Assembly: GCA_965153355.1 (NCBI GenBank)
Contig: OZ231126.1
Span: forward strand, 24,304,001-24,368,000
Source: Flaccisagitta enflata
Lineage: Eukaryota; Chaetognatha; Sagittoidea; Aphragmophora
Length of the DNA: 64,000 nucleotides
Direction of reading: 5' to 3'
In this document: piece by piece, positions 31,650 through 40,822 of the stretch
Numbering within the stretch: the stretch's first letter is position 1
Layout of the letters: each line of letters starts with the position of its first letter
Position numbers and translations under genes: made by a program
The notes under the pieces: generated by a model
The model's database searches: none
What the model was told of the DNA's origin: nothing
What the model saw: only the letters and a program-made list of their open reading frames with translations

Positions 31650-33180
31650 GCGCCGGAAACCAATCACAACGTCCCTCGAAGTGGCGTCGCCACAAAGAGC
31701 AGCTCCACGCCAACAACTCCTTGCACAAATAGTAGCTTCACAACACAAACCCCTTACAACGTCACTCAAAGTGGTGTTGCCACAAAGAGCAGCTTCATGA
31801 CACCAACCCCTTGCACCGTCACTTGATGTTGCATCGCCACAAAGATCAGCTCCACACCAACAACTACTCGCAATATCACTTGAAGTGGCGTCACCACTGA
31901 GAGTAGCTCCACACCAACAACTTCTTGCAGAAATAGTAGCTTTACAACACAAACCCCCCAGCAACGTCACTCAAAGTGGTGTTGCCACAAAAAGCAGCTT
32001 CATGAATCATGGCACCAACCCCTTGCAAAGTCACTTGAAATGTTATCGTCACAAAGGTTAACTCCACGCCAACAACTCCCCGCAATGTCACTTAAAGTGG
32101 CATCGCCATAAAGATCAGCTCCACACCAACAACTACTCGCAACATCACTTGAAGTGGCGTCGCCACTAAGAGTAGCTCCACACCAACAACTTCTTGCAGA
32201 AATAGTAGATTCACAACACAAACCCCTTACAACGTCACTCAAAGTGGTGTTGCCACAAAGAGCAGCTTCATGACACCAACCCCTTGCACCGTCATTTGAT
32301 GTGGCATCGCCACAAAGATCAGCTCCACACCAACAGCTACTCGCAATATCACTTGAAGTGGCGTCACCACTGAGAGTAGCTCCACTCCAACAACTTCTAG
32401 CAGAAATAATAGCTTTACAACACAAACCCCCTGCAACGTCACTCAAAGTGGTGTTGCCACAAAAAGCAGCTTCATGAATCATGACACCAACCCCTTGCAA
32501 AGTCACTTGAAATGTCATCGTCACAAAGGTTAGCTCCACGCCAACAACTCCCAGCAATCTGGAATAATAACAAGTTTTTCCCGAATTTTCGACGGCCCAT
32601 GCCGTCTTTGTCGAGGGATTTTTTAGCCTGGAATGTTGAAATACAAATTGTCATATCAGTAATAATTGAAATCGTTTTCATTTCAGATTTGACACTTTTT
32701 TGAGATTCTGTTCCGAATTTTTCACCTTTTGAACGCCTTCTTCAGTAGTACGCACAGGATAGAGTCAAAATCTAGACTGCTCTTCTTGTTAACACTCCCC
32801 TGGGTTATAGTCATTTCTTATTAACAAAAAAAACCCAGGTTCATGCCACTTTACTTTCTCTTGTTCTCCTCATTGTAAGTCCCCAGGCAGTTTATCCAGT
32901 ATCTTTCCCTCGTGACCCTGTAAACGTCGTCCTTTCCTTTCACCTCCTCAATCACCATCACTCCCATGTCTTCATCTTAAAGTGGCGTCGCCACAAACAG
33001 CCGCTCCACGCCAACAACTCCTCGCAGCGTCACTTGAGGTGGCGTCGCCACTGAAAGTAGCTCCACGTCAAAAACTACTAGCACAATAAGAAGCTTCAAA
33101 ACACAAACCCCTTGCGACATCACTCAAAGTGGCGTTGCTACAAAGAGCAGCTTCATGACACCAATCGCAATCGCAACTTG
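31650..33180 (-). repeat. 57-bp minisatellite with cysteine-rich minus-strand reading
   Basis: Repeats of 57 bp containing GTGGCGTCGCCACAAAGA and CTCCACACCAACAACTACTC, grouped into ~204-bp higher-order units. On the minus strand they read as 19-residue units such as SCWCGADLCGDATSSDIAS. Frames stay open for ~185 codons at 31410-31970 and 32000-32557, but a 7-bp insertion (CATGATTCATGAA) creates the same stop in two units. I therefore do not call a protein. The array is interrupted at 32566-32978. Confidence 0.85.
32566..32978 (-). mobile_element. Penelope-like element fragment (3' part)
   Basis: Matches 11.9-12.26 kb: 'ttcgacggcccatgccg', 'ctttgtcgaggga', 'atacaaattgtcat', 'aaacccaggttcatg', and the endonuclease C-terminal coding sequence 'atccagtatctttccctcg', 'cacctcctcaatcacc'. 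It stops abruptly at 32978, where the minisatellite resumes. Confidence 0.8.
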
Positions 33181-33429
33181 GCTCCGAGCAGCGCCACCAA
33201 CAAACAACGTCAAGCGCTTTCTACCAAAATAAGAAAGAATTGAAAATTGCTACGACTAGATGGAAGAACGGACGGACTGACTGACCAATAATGCGAGCTA
33301 TGAAATGAGATCATTCGATTACAAATTATTAGGACTAAACCCTAAAAATAAACGTTAAATGTTAAGATAGTTACAACATAGTCATCCATCAACTTTAGGA
33401 CACAAGTACTCAGAGACCGCAACCCAAAA

Positions 33430-33552
33430 AACAAGGCCAAGTAGGCCAATAAGGTGCGATGTAAGGATCGTCGAACGAATGCGTTGGAGATAGACCGACC
33501 AACCGACAGACGGACACAGCCAGTTATAGAGGTGCTTTGTCGCACCTAAAAA
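33430..33552 (+). mobile_element. Helentron-like repeat H10 (GGTGCG subfamily)
   Basis: AACAAGGCCAAGTAGGCCAA, 5' AGGTGCGATG, a GACC/GACA tract, 'cacagccagttatag' and hairpin AGGTGCTTTGTCGCACCT followed by AAAAA. Confidence 0.75.
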
Positions 33553-33874
33553 GTAAAAGAGAAAAAGAGAGTGTTTGAGTTATGATGAGAATCCGATCTC
33601 CACACTTTCCTCTACCGAGGATTCTTCTTCATTTTCAGAGTCAAATGGAGAGCAAGAATAAATGACTGTCCTGGGAACTGACAAATGCAATCATCAAACC
33701 GATGGCATCTTTCTTTTCCCCCTTTCTCTCTGTCTTTCTCTGTCTGTGCCTCTTTACGTCTCTGCATCTTGTTCTGTCCATTTATCAGTTTGCCTGCGTG
33801 TCTATCTGTCTGTCCTTAACCATTTTTTTTCAAATATCACAGGCAGCGTGCCTGTTTATCTGTCTGTACCTTGA

Positions 33875-34100
<226 letters not shown>

Positions 34101-34299
34101 TTTGTTTTTCAGTCCCTTCCACTTCTGCCTTTCAGTTACATCCTTCCTCCAGTTTTTGCAAACGTTTCCACTCGAGTGGTAAGTTTGAGAATTCATGGGA
34201 GGAGAGGAAGTGGAAGAAGGGGGGGTAGAGGGGAAGAGGATATAGAAAATGAGGAGGAAGAGGAAGAGGAAGAGGAAGAGGAAGAGGAAGAGGATGGAG

Positions 34300-34711
34300 G
34301 TAAAAACGGAAGAAAAGAAAGTGATTGGTCGCCATCACCAAAGTGGAGGTGAGAAAAATGTAATGGGAAAAAAAAAGAAAGAAAAAGAAGGAAAGTCGCT
34401 TTCCTCTAGTCTATACTTCATCCGCAAGAAATCTAATAGAAATTGATGATTTTCTCCACTTAACGGTCTCCCCCATTTTTTTCTTCTCTCCTCTTTGCTT
34501 TCTTTTTTCTTCTCTACTTTTTCTGATATTTATGTCTTACATTGAATCGTATGCACGCAACTGTAAAGCACTCACTACTACGTCGTATCGGTAGATCGTT
34601 TCTTTGTATTGCAACTCCGTCACAACTGCGTCATATATGAGAGGATGGGTCCGGCTGGCTTTTCCTAAACAGAGTTTTAAGGGCTTTCTCATTGTTTCTT
34701 CATATCCTGTT
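34300..34711. other. No gene seen
   Basis: Unassigned mixed sequence between the (GAGGAA)n and H11. Open frames here have no recognisable domain. Confidence 0.45.
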
Positions 34712-34852
34712 AAAGATGCATCGGGAATCCCTCGGCCTTGTTGACGGACGGACGGTTTATGCCATCGCTCTACGTCACATTGTCCGTCTTTTGGCGAATC
34801 CGCCCCGCCCACCAGCGGGTAGTTATGGCGGTCGTGTATCCGGCCTTGTTTC
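34712..34852 (-). mobile_element. Helentron-like repeat H11, partial
   Basis: Contains (ACGG)n, 'gcccaccagcgggtag' and the family end CCGTGTATCCGGCCTTGTTT. The hairpin end is replaced by 'gatgcatcgggaatcc'. Confidence 0.5.
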
Positions 34853-35087
34853 CACTTTCCTCTCATCACTTTCATCTCCACTCTCTCTTTCTCTTTCTCG
34901 CCATATTTCATCCGCCTTTTCTTCCACCTTCAATGTATCACAATTTCTTCCTCCTTCTTGTGTCACTTTGTCATTTGCACTTCTTCAACATTTGTCTTCG
35001 TTGTTTACAATTTCTTTTTTTCCTTCACTTATGCCGTATATAAGCAATAACCACCTAGCATGGAAGTGAAAGAGTGCTTTGATCGCG

Positions 35088-35252
35088 TGTAACCAGACTT
35101 TACACCCCGCATTGTCCGTCCTTCCATCCATCCGTGCCTCTGTCCGTCCGTCATTTTTTACTTTTTATGGCTTTGCTCCTGCCCAAATGCTCTAGTGACC
35201 TCAATCACAGCCCCTGCCCACCCGCACGAGACGCGATTGGGTGAGCCGTGTA
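35088..35252 (-). mobile_element. Helentron-like repeat H12, partial
   Basis: (CCGT/CCAT)n, 'gctcctgcccaaatgc', 'cccctgcccacccgcacgag' and 'gagccgtgtatcc'. The terminal hairpin is decayed. Confidence 0.5.
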
Positions 35253-36350
35253 TCCCTCCTATCCCAGGCAGAAATAGACTGACACATTATCTCTCACCCT
35301 CTTCCCTGTTTGCAAGTTCCGTTTCATGTTGCACGGGTGCGTAAGTTGCTCTTCTTTTTGAGTCTTTGTTTTCCTCTTCCATCTTATCTTTTTCTTCTTC
35401 TCACCTTTGGCGCCCTTTTACTTCCCTCAGAGCCGCTTTTTTCCATTTTCATCTAATCTCATCTTCATGAAAGTTGAATCAGGCCAACCTTTTGTTGTTC
35501 TTTTTTCTTTCTTTTTGCTGTTTTCTTTTCTTTCATTTTTTTCTTCTCGTTGAGTTAACATCACACACAAGGAGGTTATGTTATTTCTTTTTTTTTCACC
35601 ATGCACAACGCTGTAGGTTATTTTACTGTAGGTTATTTTACTCGGTCCATTCCTTGATTTTAGAATGACACACTTGAAAATGTAAGAGAAACCGCAATGG
35701 TTCTTACCCGATGTGCTAATGCTGGAAACTATTTTTTGCAGCATTGCCCCTGCCCATTGTTCAATGTAAAGGGAACTTGAATTAAAAGATTGAATATGGA
35801 TACAACTTGAATCACGGAACTAGGAATTATCGAAAAGGGCTCCAAGGATTGTTTCATGTTCTTTACAAATACGTCTACAAAGCCTCTTTTCACACCTTCC
35901 CCCTCCCCCCTCCCCGTCAAAAAAAAAAAAAAAAAAAAGAATAGCGTATCTTCAAAAAACATTTACCTAGGAGCTTGAGCCCACGCTAAAGGTTCTAGTG
36001 AAAGAGGGTAAAACTAGAAGGTGTACGTAAGGTGTGTAAGAGGGAGGTTGATGAGTATGGTGGTAAAAAGGGCGAAAGGTAAATGACTGGATGTGGCGTC
36101 TGTGACGTAGGATGGTACATGTGGTGCCTAACGGTAGATACGATATCTTAAAAGGGTAGAAAGAAGGAGACTGAGGTATGAAGTGGCGTCTGAAAGCTGA
36201 GATATTGGATACGGCGTCGAGTTTTTTTTCTTCCTCAATCTTCACGTTCAATTTCCTGCAAATTGAAAACATGAATGATTCAAGGAGACGGGAATGAGAT
36301 TGTATGCAGAAAGGTTTCTCGTCGAGGTTTCTTTCTTGTAAAACTCACCT
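35253..36350. other. No gene seen
   Basis: Mostly T-rich plus-strand sequence with a poly-A run at 35920-35938 and a duplicated 'gtaggttattttact' at 35610-35645. Open frames lack coding character. Confidence 0.5.
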
Positions 36351-36537
36351 TTTTAGTGGCGTGCTACGCGACTCTACACCCGGCTATGTTGGTCGGTCGG
36401 TCGGTCGTTCCCATTTTACTTTTTCGGCGTTTTTTGAGCTTTTTGAGCTCATAGCTCCTGTCCAAATGCCTTAATGAGCTCTATCACTGCTCCTGCCCAC
36501 CCGCAGGCAATTGGGACAGCCGTGTATCCGGCCTTGT
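36351..36537 (-). mobile_element. Helentron-like repeat H13
   Basis: TTTTTAGTGGCGTGCTACGCGAC hairpin, (GGTC)n, 'gctcctgcccacccgcaggc', and the end CCGTGTATCCGGCCTTGTTTT. It directly precedes a candidate coding exon and supplies part of its pyrimidine tract. Confidence 0.7.
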
Positions 36538-36559
36538 TTTCCCCGTTCCTCGTGTGTAC

Positions 36560-36879
36560 AGACTTTCTACGTCCGTTCGTCGGTCTTGGGTGGGATTCGA
36601 TATCAATATTTGGCTTATTGGCATTTTGTCATGTCTGTCATTGCTCTAACTCTTGTGACTTATCAGTTATCACATGATGGTCGTGTTTCCAACCCTGTTA
36701 ATTTCTCAGGTATAAAGCCAGTAGTGATTATATTTGGTTGGGTATTGGTGTTACAATGTGTGATGACAATTACTATTTTATTATACACAAGTAATGCGGT
36801 TCTATACAATTACTTTATCGGAACATTGAAAACGGTAAACACAGGAAATGAAAGCAAGACTGAATATCGTGAATTTTAG
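36560..36879 (+). CDS. Candidate last exon of a membrane protein
   Basis: From a good acceptor (ccccgttcctcgtgtgtacag) an open frame of 106 codons runs to a TAG stop. It has two probable membrane segments, YWHFVMSVIALTLVTYQL and VVIIFGWVLVLQCVMTITILL, and a polar tail NESKTEYREF. Composition is mixed and not repeat-derived, unlike nearly every other frame nearby. I do not recognise the family, and no partner exon was found within the window. Confidence 0.35.
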
Positions 36880-37145
36880 ATTAATGATGTAAAGGGGCTC
36901 TTCAATTAACTGATTCAGCCGAGCATTGCGATTTCTCTTCCCAGTAATCAATTGAAGCCCGCAAAATAAGCAACAAAATGACCCCCTTCAGAACATCCAT
37001 CCAGTTTACATACTACTTTAGTATCCAACAATTTCGTTGACCTTTCATTTTTTCTCCATTTCATGTTTCAATTTTAGTATAAATCAACGAGTCAGCACAG
37101 AATTCTTCAGCGATTTCTTTTAGACTTTCGAGAATATCAATTTAT

Positions 37146-37147
<2 letters not shown>

Positions 37148-37218
<71 letters not shown>
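37148..37218 (+). repeat. (CT)n microsatellite
   Basis: About 34 uninterrupted CT units. Confidence 0.97.
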
Positions 37219-37219
<1 letters not shown>

Positions 37220-37436
37220 TTTAAAGCCTCCCCCTTTCATTTTTTTGCCGTGTTCCACGAATCCATTAGCTTTGCCTCTTTTGAATTCTTACCGCTTCTT
37301 TGCTTTCTACTTACTTCTTTCCGTTCTTCATTTCAGTTACGTGTACTCGACTCTTTTTAATAACCACGTTTGTCTGTCCATCAGTATAACCGTCATTTTC
37401 CATCGTTAGCAGGTATTCCTTGCATCACCCAACAAA

Positions 37437-37962
37437 ACAAGGTCGGATACACGAGCCGAGACGGTGCGCCGGGCGTTATTAATTCTTAGACCTATCCCAG
37501 CTCTATCAGACATATCCCTAGCTCTATCAGACCTATCCTGAGCTCTATCAGACCTATCTGGCCCATCACCAGCTCTATCAGACCTATTCTAGCTATATCA
37601 GACCTATCCTGAGGTCTATCAGACCTATCCCTAGCTCTGTCAGACCTATCCTGAGCTCTATCAGACCTATGCCGAGCTCTATCAGACCTATCCCAAGCTC
37701 TATCAGACCTATCCCCAGCTCTATTAGACCTATCCGACCTATCACCAGCTCTATCAGACCTATCCTCAGCTCTGTCAGACCTAACCGTAGCTGATTACTT
37801 TAGTGGATGAAATGACAAGTACCATCAATGATGAATAAAATGAGCTTTTAATTGATTTCAAACATTTTTAGCGATTTTTCATTTGAGCGTGACCGACGGA
37901 CGGACGGACGGACGGACGGACAATCAGAGCCTCTTATGGAGGTGCTATGGCGCACCGAAAAA
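37437..37962 (+). mobile_element. Helentron-like repeat H14 with internal 20-bp array
   Basis: AACAAGGTCGGATACACGAG, 5' GGTGCGCCGGGCG, the 20-bp array, 'gagcgtgaccgac', (GGAC)n, 'cagagcctcttatgg', and hairpin GGTGCTATGGCGCACC followed by GAAAAA. The 5' GGTGCGCC pairs exactly with 3' GGCGCACC. Confidence 0.75.
37490..37790 (+). repeat. 20-bp minisatellite inside H14
   Basis: About 15 units of AGCTCTATCAGACCTATCCC with variants. A single relic unit ('tcagacctatccc') remains in H19 at ~49898. Confidence 0.9.
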
Positions 37963-38105
37963 TCATCATATCATATTTCTGAATCATTTCCTGTGATTAT
38001 TGCTTCTTTTAGAGATTCTTTTAGAGACTCGAGCGTGACCGACCAACCAACCGACAGACAGAGCTAGTTATAGAGCCAATAGAGGTGCTATGGCGCACCT
38101 AAAAA
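37963..38105 (+). mobile_element. Helentron-like repeat H15, 3' part only
   Basis: Repeats the 3' third of H14 in tandem: 'catttcctgtgattattgc', 'gagcgtgaccgaccaacc', 'cagagctagttatagag', and hairpin AGGTGCTATGGCGCACCT followed by AAAAA. Confidence 0.65.
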
Positions 38106-38274
38106 CGGGTTGGCCCATCCACAGCGCAACCTACCAATAAATCGTCTAATTTTTTACTTTATTTAACGATGTTTGCCAAACCAGCTTTGTGCACATTCAT
38201 ACACATTCCAGTCCTTGGAAAAAAGTTTATCGCATTATTGATTAAGGGGCATTTTATGGACAAGATAAGACAAT

Positions 38275-38730
38275 TGACATGTCCATGACAAGCTTGATAC
38301 TTGCTCTTGCCCTCCTTGACCTTTTCAAACGCTCTGCTGCGTCTCAGCATGCTTTCGTACTGCGACTGAAGGTATGATAGCGTGATCTTCCTCCAGGCTT
38401 TAGTGCGATTCTTTTTAGTTCTACCATCCATGTTGCACATTCCCGACTTTGCCATTGCTTCAATTGAGACCATAGAGATTCAATCAGCTTGAGTTCTGGG
38501 CTATTTCTGGGCTAACTGGAGAAGTGTTTGACCTTTGACACTGCGCCTTTGATGCCATTGCTTCATTAAAGTAGTCAGATGAGCGGACGCGCCATCTCCC
38601 ATGAACCGCGTTTTAGAAATGCCATTTTTTTGCCATTTTTCTAATGAGGTACCTAACTTCATACAGCTCTCATTTCTAAATGGTTAGATGCATAGTAATG
38701 CCGTTGGCGCCAACTGCTAGAAAATTCAAA
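38275..38730 (-). pseudogene. Tc1/mariner transposase relic (C-terminal half)
   Basis: Three frames on the minus strand together give the hallmark order: LEKWQKNGISKTRFMGDGASAH (second catalytic Asp region), SPELKLIESLWSQLKQW (catalytic Glu region, normally SPDLNPIENLWSxLK), and AWRKITLSYLQSQYES...GKSKYQ (usual C-terminal end). Frameshifts and a stop separate them, so it is dead. No TIRs were found for it. Confidence 0.75.
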
Positions 38731-39035
38731 GACGTTTCAGAATCTCACCAATTTTTCTTAGATTTTTATATTTGTAAAGGAGATATGAGGCTTTAAGTGA
38801 TGCGATAAACTTATTTCCAAGGTTGTAAGTTGCGCAGTTTCGTTGGCAAACTTGGCCTTGTTTATTTTCTGATTCTACTTTTCCTAGTCCTTCATTGCAT
38901 ATTTTTCAGTTTTGCCTCCCTCTTTTCAGCTTTCTCTTGTTTAACATAAAAATCTTTCATTGTCTGGATTTTTCCTGTCATTTTTCTTTGCAAAAGTCTT
39001 TCCTCAACCCCTTGATAAGTTCTTCAAACAAAGTA
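38731..39035. other. No gene seen
   Basis: Unassigned sequence between the transposase relic and the 595-bp MITE. Includes a possible H-family end 'ggccttgttta' at 38851. Confidence 0.45.
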
Positions 39036-39630
39036 ACGGGTGGTCAAAAAAAAAGTGACCAAGCTAAAAATTTCTCCAATAGGTTTTGAATTTTTTTTGT
39101 AAGTTAATATTTTAAAAATGAACTATAGTATACAAAAAAAATAAATCTTTTTGATTTTTAAAAAAAAATAATTATATAAATATAAAAAAGTAAAATGTTT
39201 GCATAGATCAGTAATAACATAAATATCAGCTAGTTTTAAAAAACACCTAACTTGATATAAACACAATTAATTGTAAGTCTCCAAGCTTTGGTTAAAGAGA
39301 TTTGAATAAAAAACAAAAGAATGTTTTTAAGAAGTATCTTTTGTTTTATTGTATGCATGTATCTTTAAAAATTTTTCTTAGATTTTTTTCAAGGTTTCGA
39401 GTCATCCCTAACTATAAATAGTGAATCTATGAAAGCTTTTTAGTTTTTTTACAAAAATTTTTTTTAAAAAATCAAAGCGGTCTAAAATCAAATTGAGTTA
39501 ATTGTAAATAGCTCCAAATGTAAAAGAAATATACAAAAATCACAATGATAAAAAAAATTTTCCTGCATCATATCTTTTTTTTATAAAAGATATAAGTAAA
39601 CAAAAAAAACACTTTTTTTTGACCACCCGT
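39036..39630. mobile_element. 595-bp TA-flanked MITE
   Basis: TA-ACGGGTGGTCAAAAAAAAAGTG at the left and CACTTTTTTTTGACCACCCGT-TA at the right are inverted and bracketed by TA. The interior is AT-rich, without an open frame. A Tc1/mariner origin fits the TA duplication and the GGTCAAAAA-type end. Confidence 0.85.
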
Positions 39631-39639
39631 TATTTTCCT

Positions 39640-40239
39640 CGACCACAACAATTGAAGCAATTCATTTCTTTCTATTAACTTTCTCAAAAGCTTATTGAAT
39701 ATCAAAAAAAAAAAGATTTTTGTACAAAGCGAAAAAAGATAGGACAGGTAATACACCCAAACCAAAGTGCTGTAGCATACCATTGACTATTTTCCTGTTA
39801 TACTTCATGTTACTCCCTCGTTTTTCTTCCACTCCTCCTCTGTCTGCATTCTCCCTCCTTAACATACTTGCATTTTCCTTACTATCTCTTTTTCGCCTTT
39901 CTTCTATTCTCTTTTATGCCTCTCCTTCTCTCCTCTCTTTTTATGTGGCCCCTTCTCTTGCCTGCTTCCATACCGGAATTCTCATGCCGCTTCTTTTTTT
40001 TTATTTGATTTCACCATCATAACAGTCTCTTATGCTAAATTATAAGGAAACTACATGCTTAAACATTGAAAACTGATGAAAAATCAAGGAAGGGTGTTGT
40101 TGTCTTGTGGTTCCCTTCATCAGAAACTGTTTTTGACTTTCCGCTTAAGCTTTAGAAAAAAAAATTCAAAAGATTAACTTTTTTCAAAAAAACGTGCAGG
40201 ATAATACCTCTTTTTAGGCTTCCCCAGCGGCGCTCTTCT
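39640..40239. other. No gene seen
   Basis: Pyrimidine-biased plus strand resembling the decayed minisatellite that follows. No domain recognised. Confidence 0.45.
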
Positions 40240-40640
40240 TTACACATGTATGGGGTATTAAAATCGCCCCTTTCTATTCTCTTCTGTCGCCTCCTCTGTC
40301 TTCTTGTGCATACCCTCGTGGGCTCTTCCCATCAACCTTTCTTCCTCACTTTTTCTCTCGCCTCTCTCGGATTCTCTCTTCTCTTTATATTTTTGTCATA
40401 CTTCCCCTTCTTTTCTGTCACCCCCTTTTCCATTCTTTGCGTCCACTTGCATATGGCCGTTTCAACGCCCTTTCCTCCTTTCTTTTTCTGTCACCCTTCT
40501 CTTGTCCTCGCCTGCCTTAATTTTTTTCCCACTTCCTCTTTTCTTTCTTAGCGTCTTCTTGCATAAGACCGTTCGTTCACCCATTCTATCTTCTCTATTT
40601 TTGCAATCCCGTTGCGTCCGCCAGTATATGGACCTTCCAC
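40240..40640 (+). repeat. Decayed relatives of the 71-bp minisatellite
   Basis: Words such as 'gcgtccacttgcatatggcc', 'ctttctttttctgtcaccc' and 'gcgtcttcttgcataagacc' match the ordered array at 44.6-45.4 kb, but units are strongly diverged. Confidence 0.55.
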
Positions 40641-40680
40641 CACCCTTTAACCACCTCTTTTTTTATGCCATCCCTCTTTA

Positions 40681-40807
40681 TAGGTGCGACAAAGCACCTC
40701 TATAACTGGCTGTGTCCGTTGGTTGGTCGGTCTGTTGGTCGGTTGGTCAGGTAACGCATTCGTTCGACGATCCACACGTCGCACCTTTTTGGCCCACATG
40801 GGCTTGT
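40681..40807 (-). mobile_element. Helentron-like repeat H16 (GGTGCG subfamily)
   Basis: TAGGTGCGACAAAGCACCTC hairpin, 'ctataactggctgtgtcc', GGTT/GGTC tract, 'cattcgttcgacgatccac', and inner CGTCGCACCT matching the hairpin arm. It ends 'gggcttgt', 16 bp before the TIR element at 40823. Confidence 0.7.
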
Positions 40808-40822
40808 CTCGGGTGATGACGG

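Noticed and set aside
38159-38473. 105-codon minus-strand frame as an independent gene
   Set aside because: Its middle is the usual C-terminal end of a Tc1/mariner transposase (AWRKIT...SKYQ), out of frame with the catalytic part, so it is treated as part of the pseudogene.
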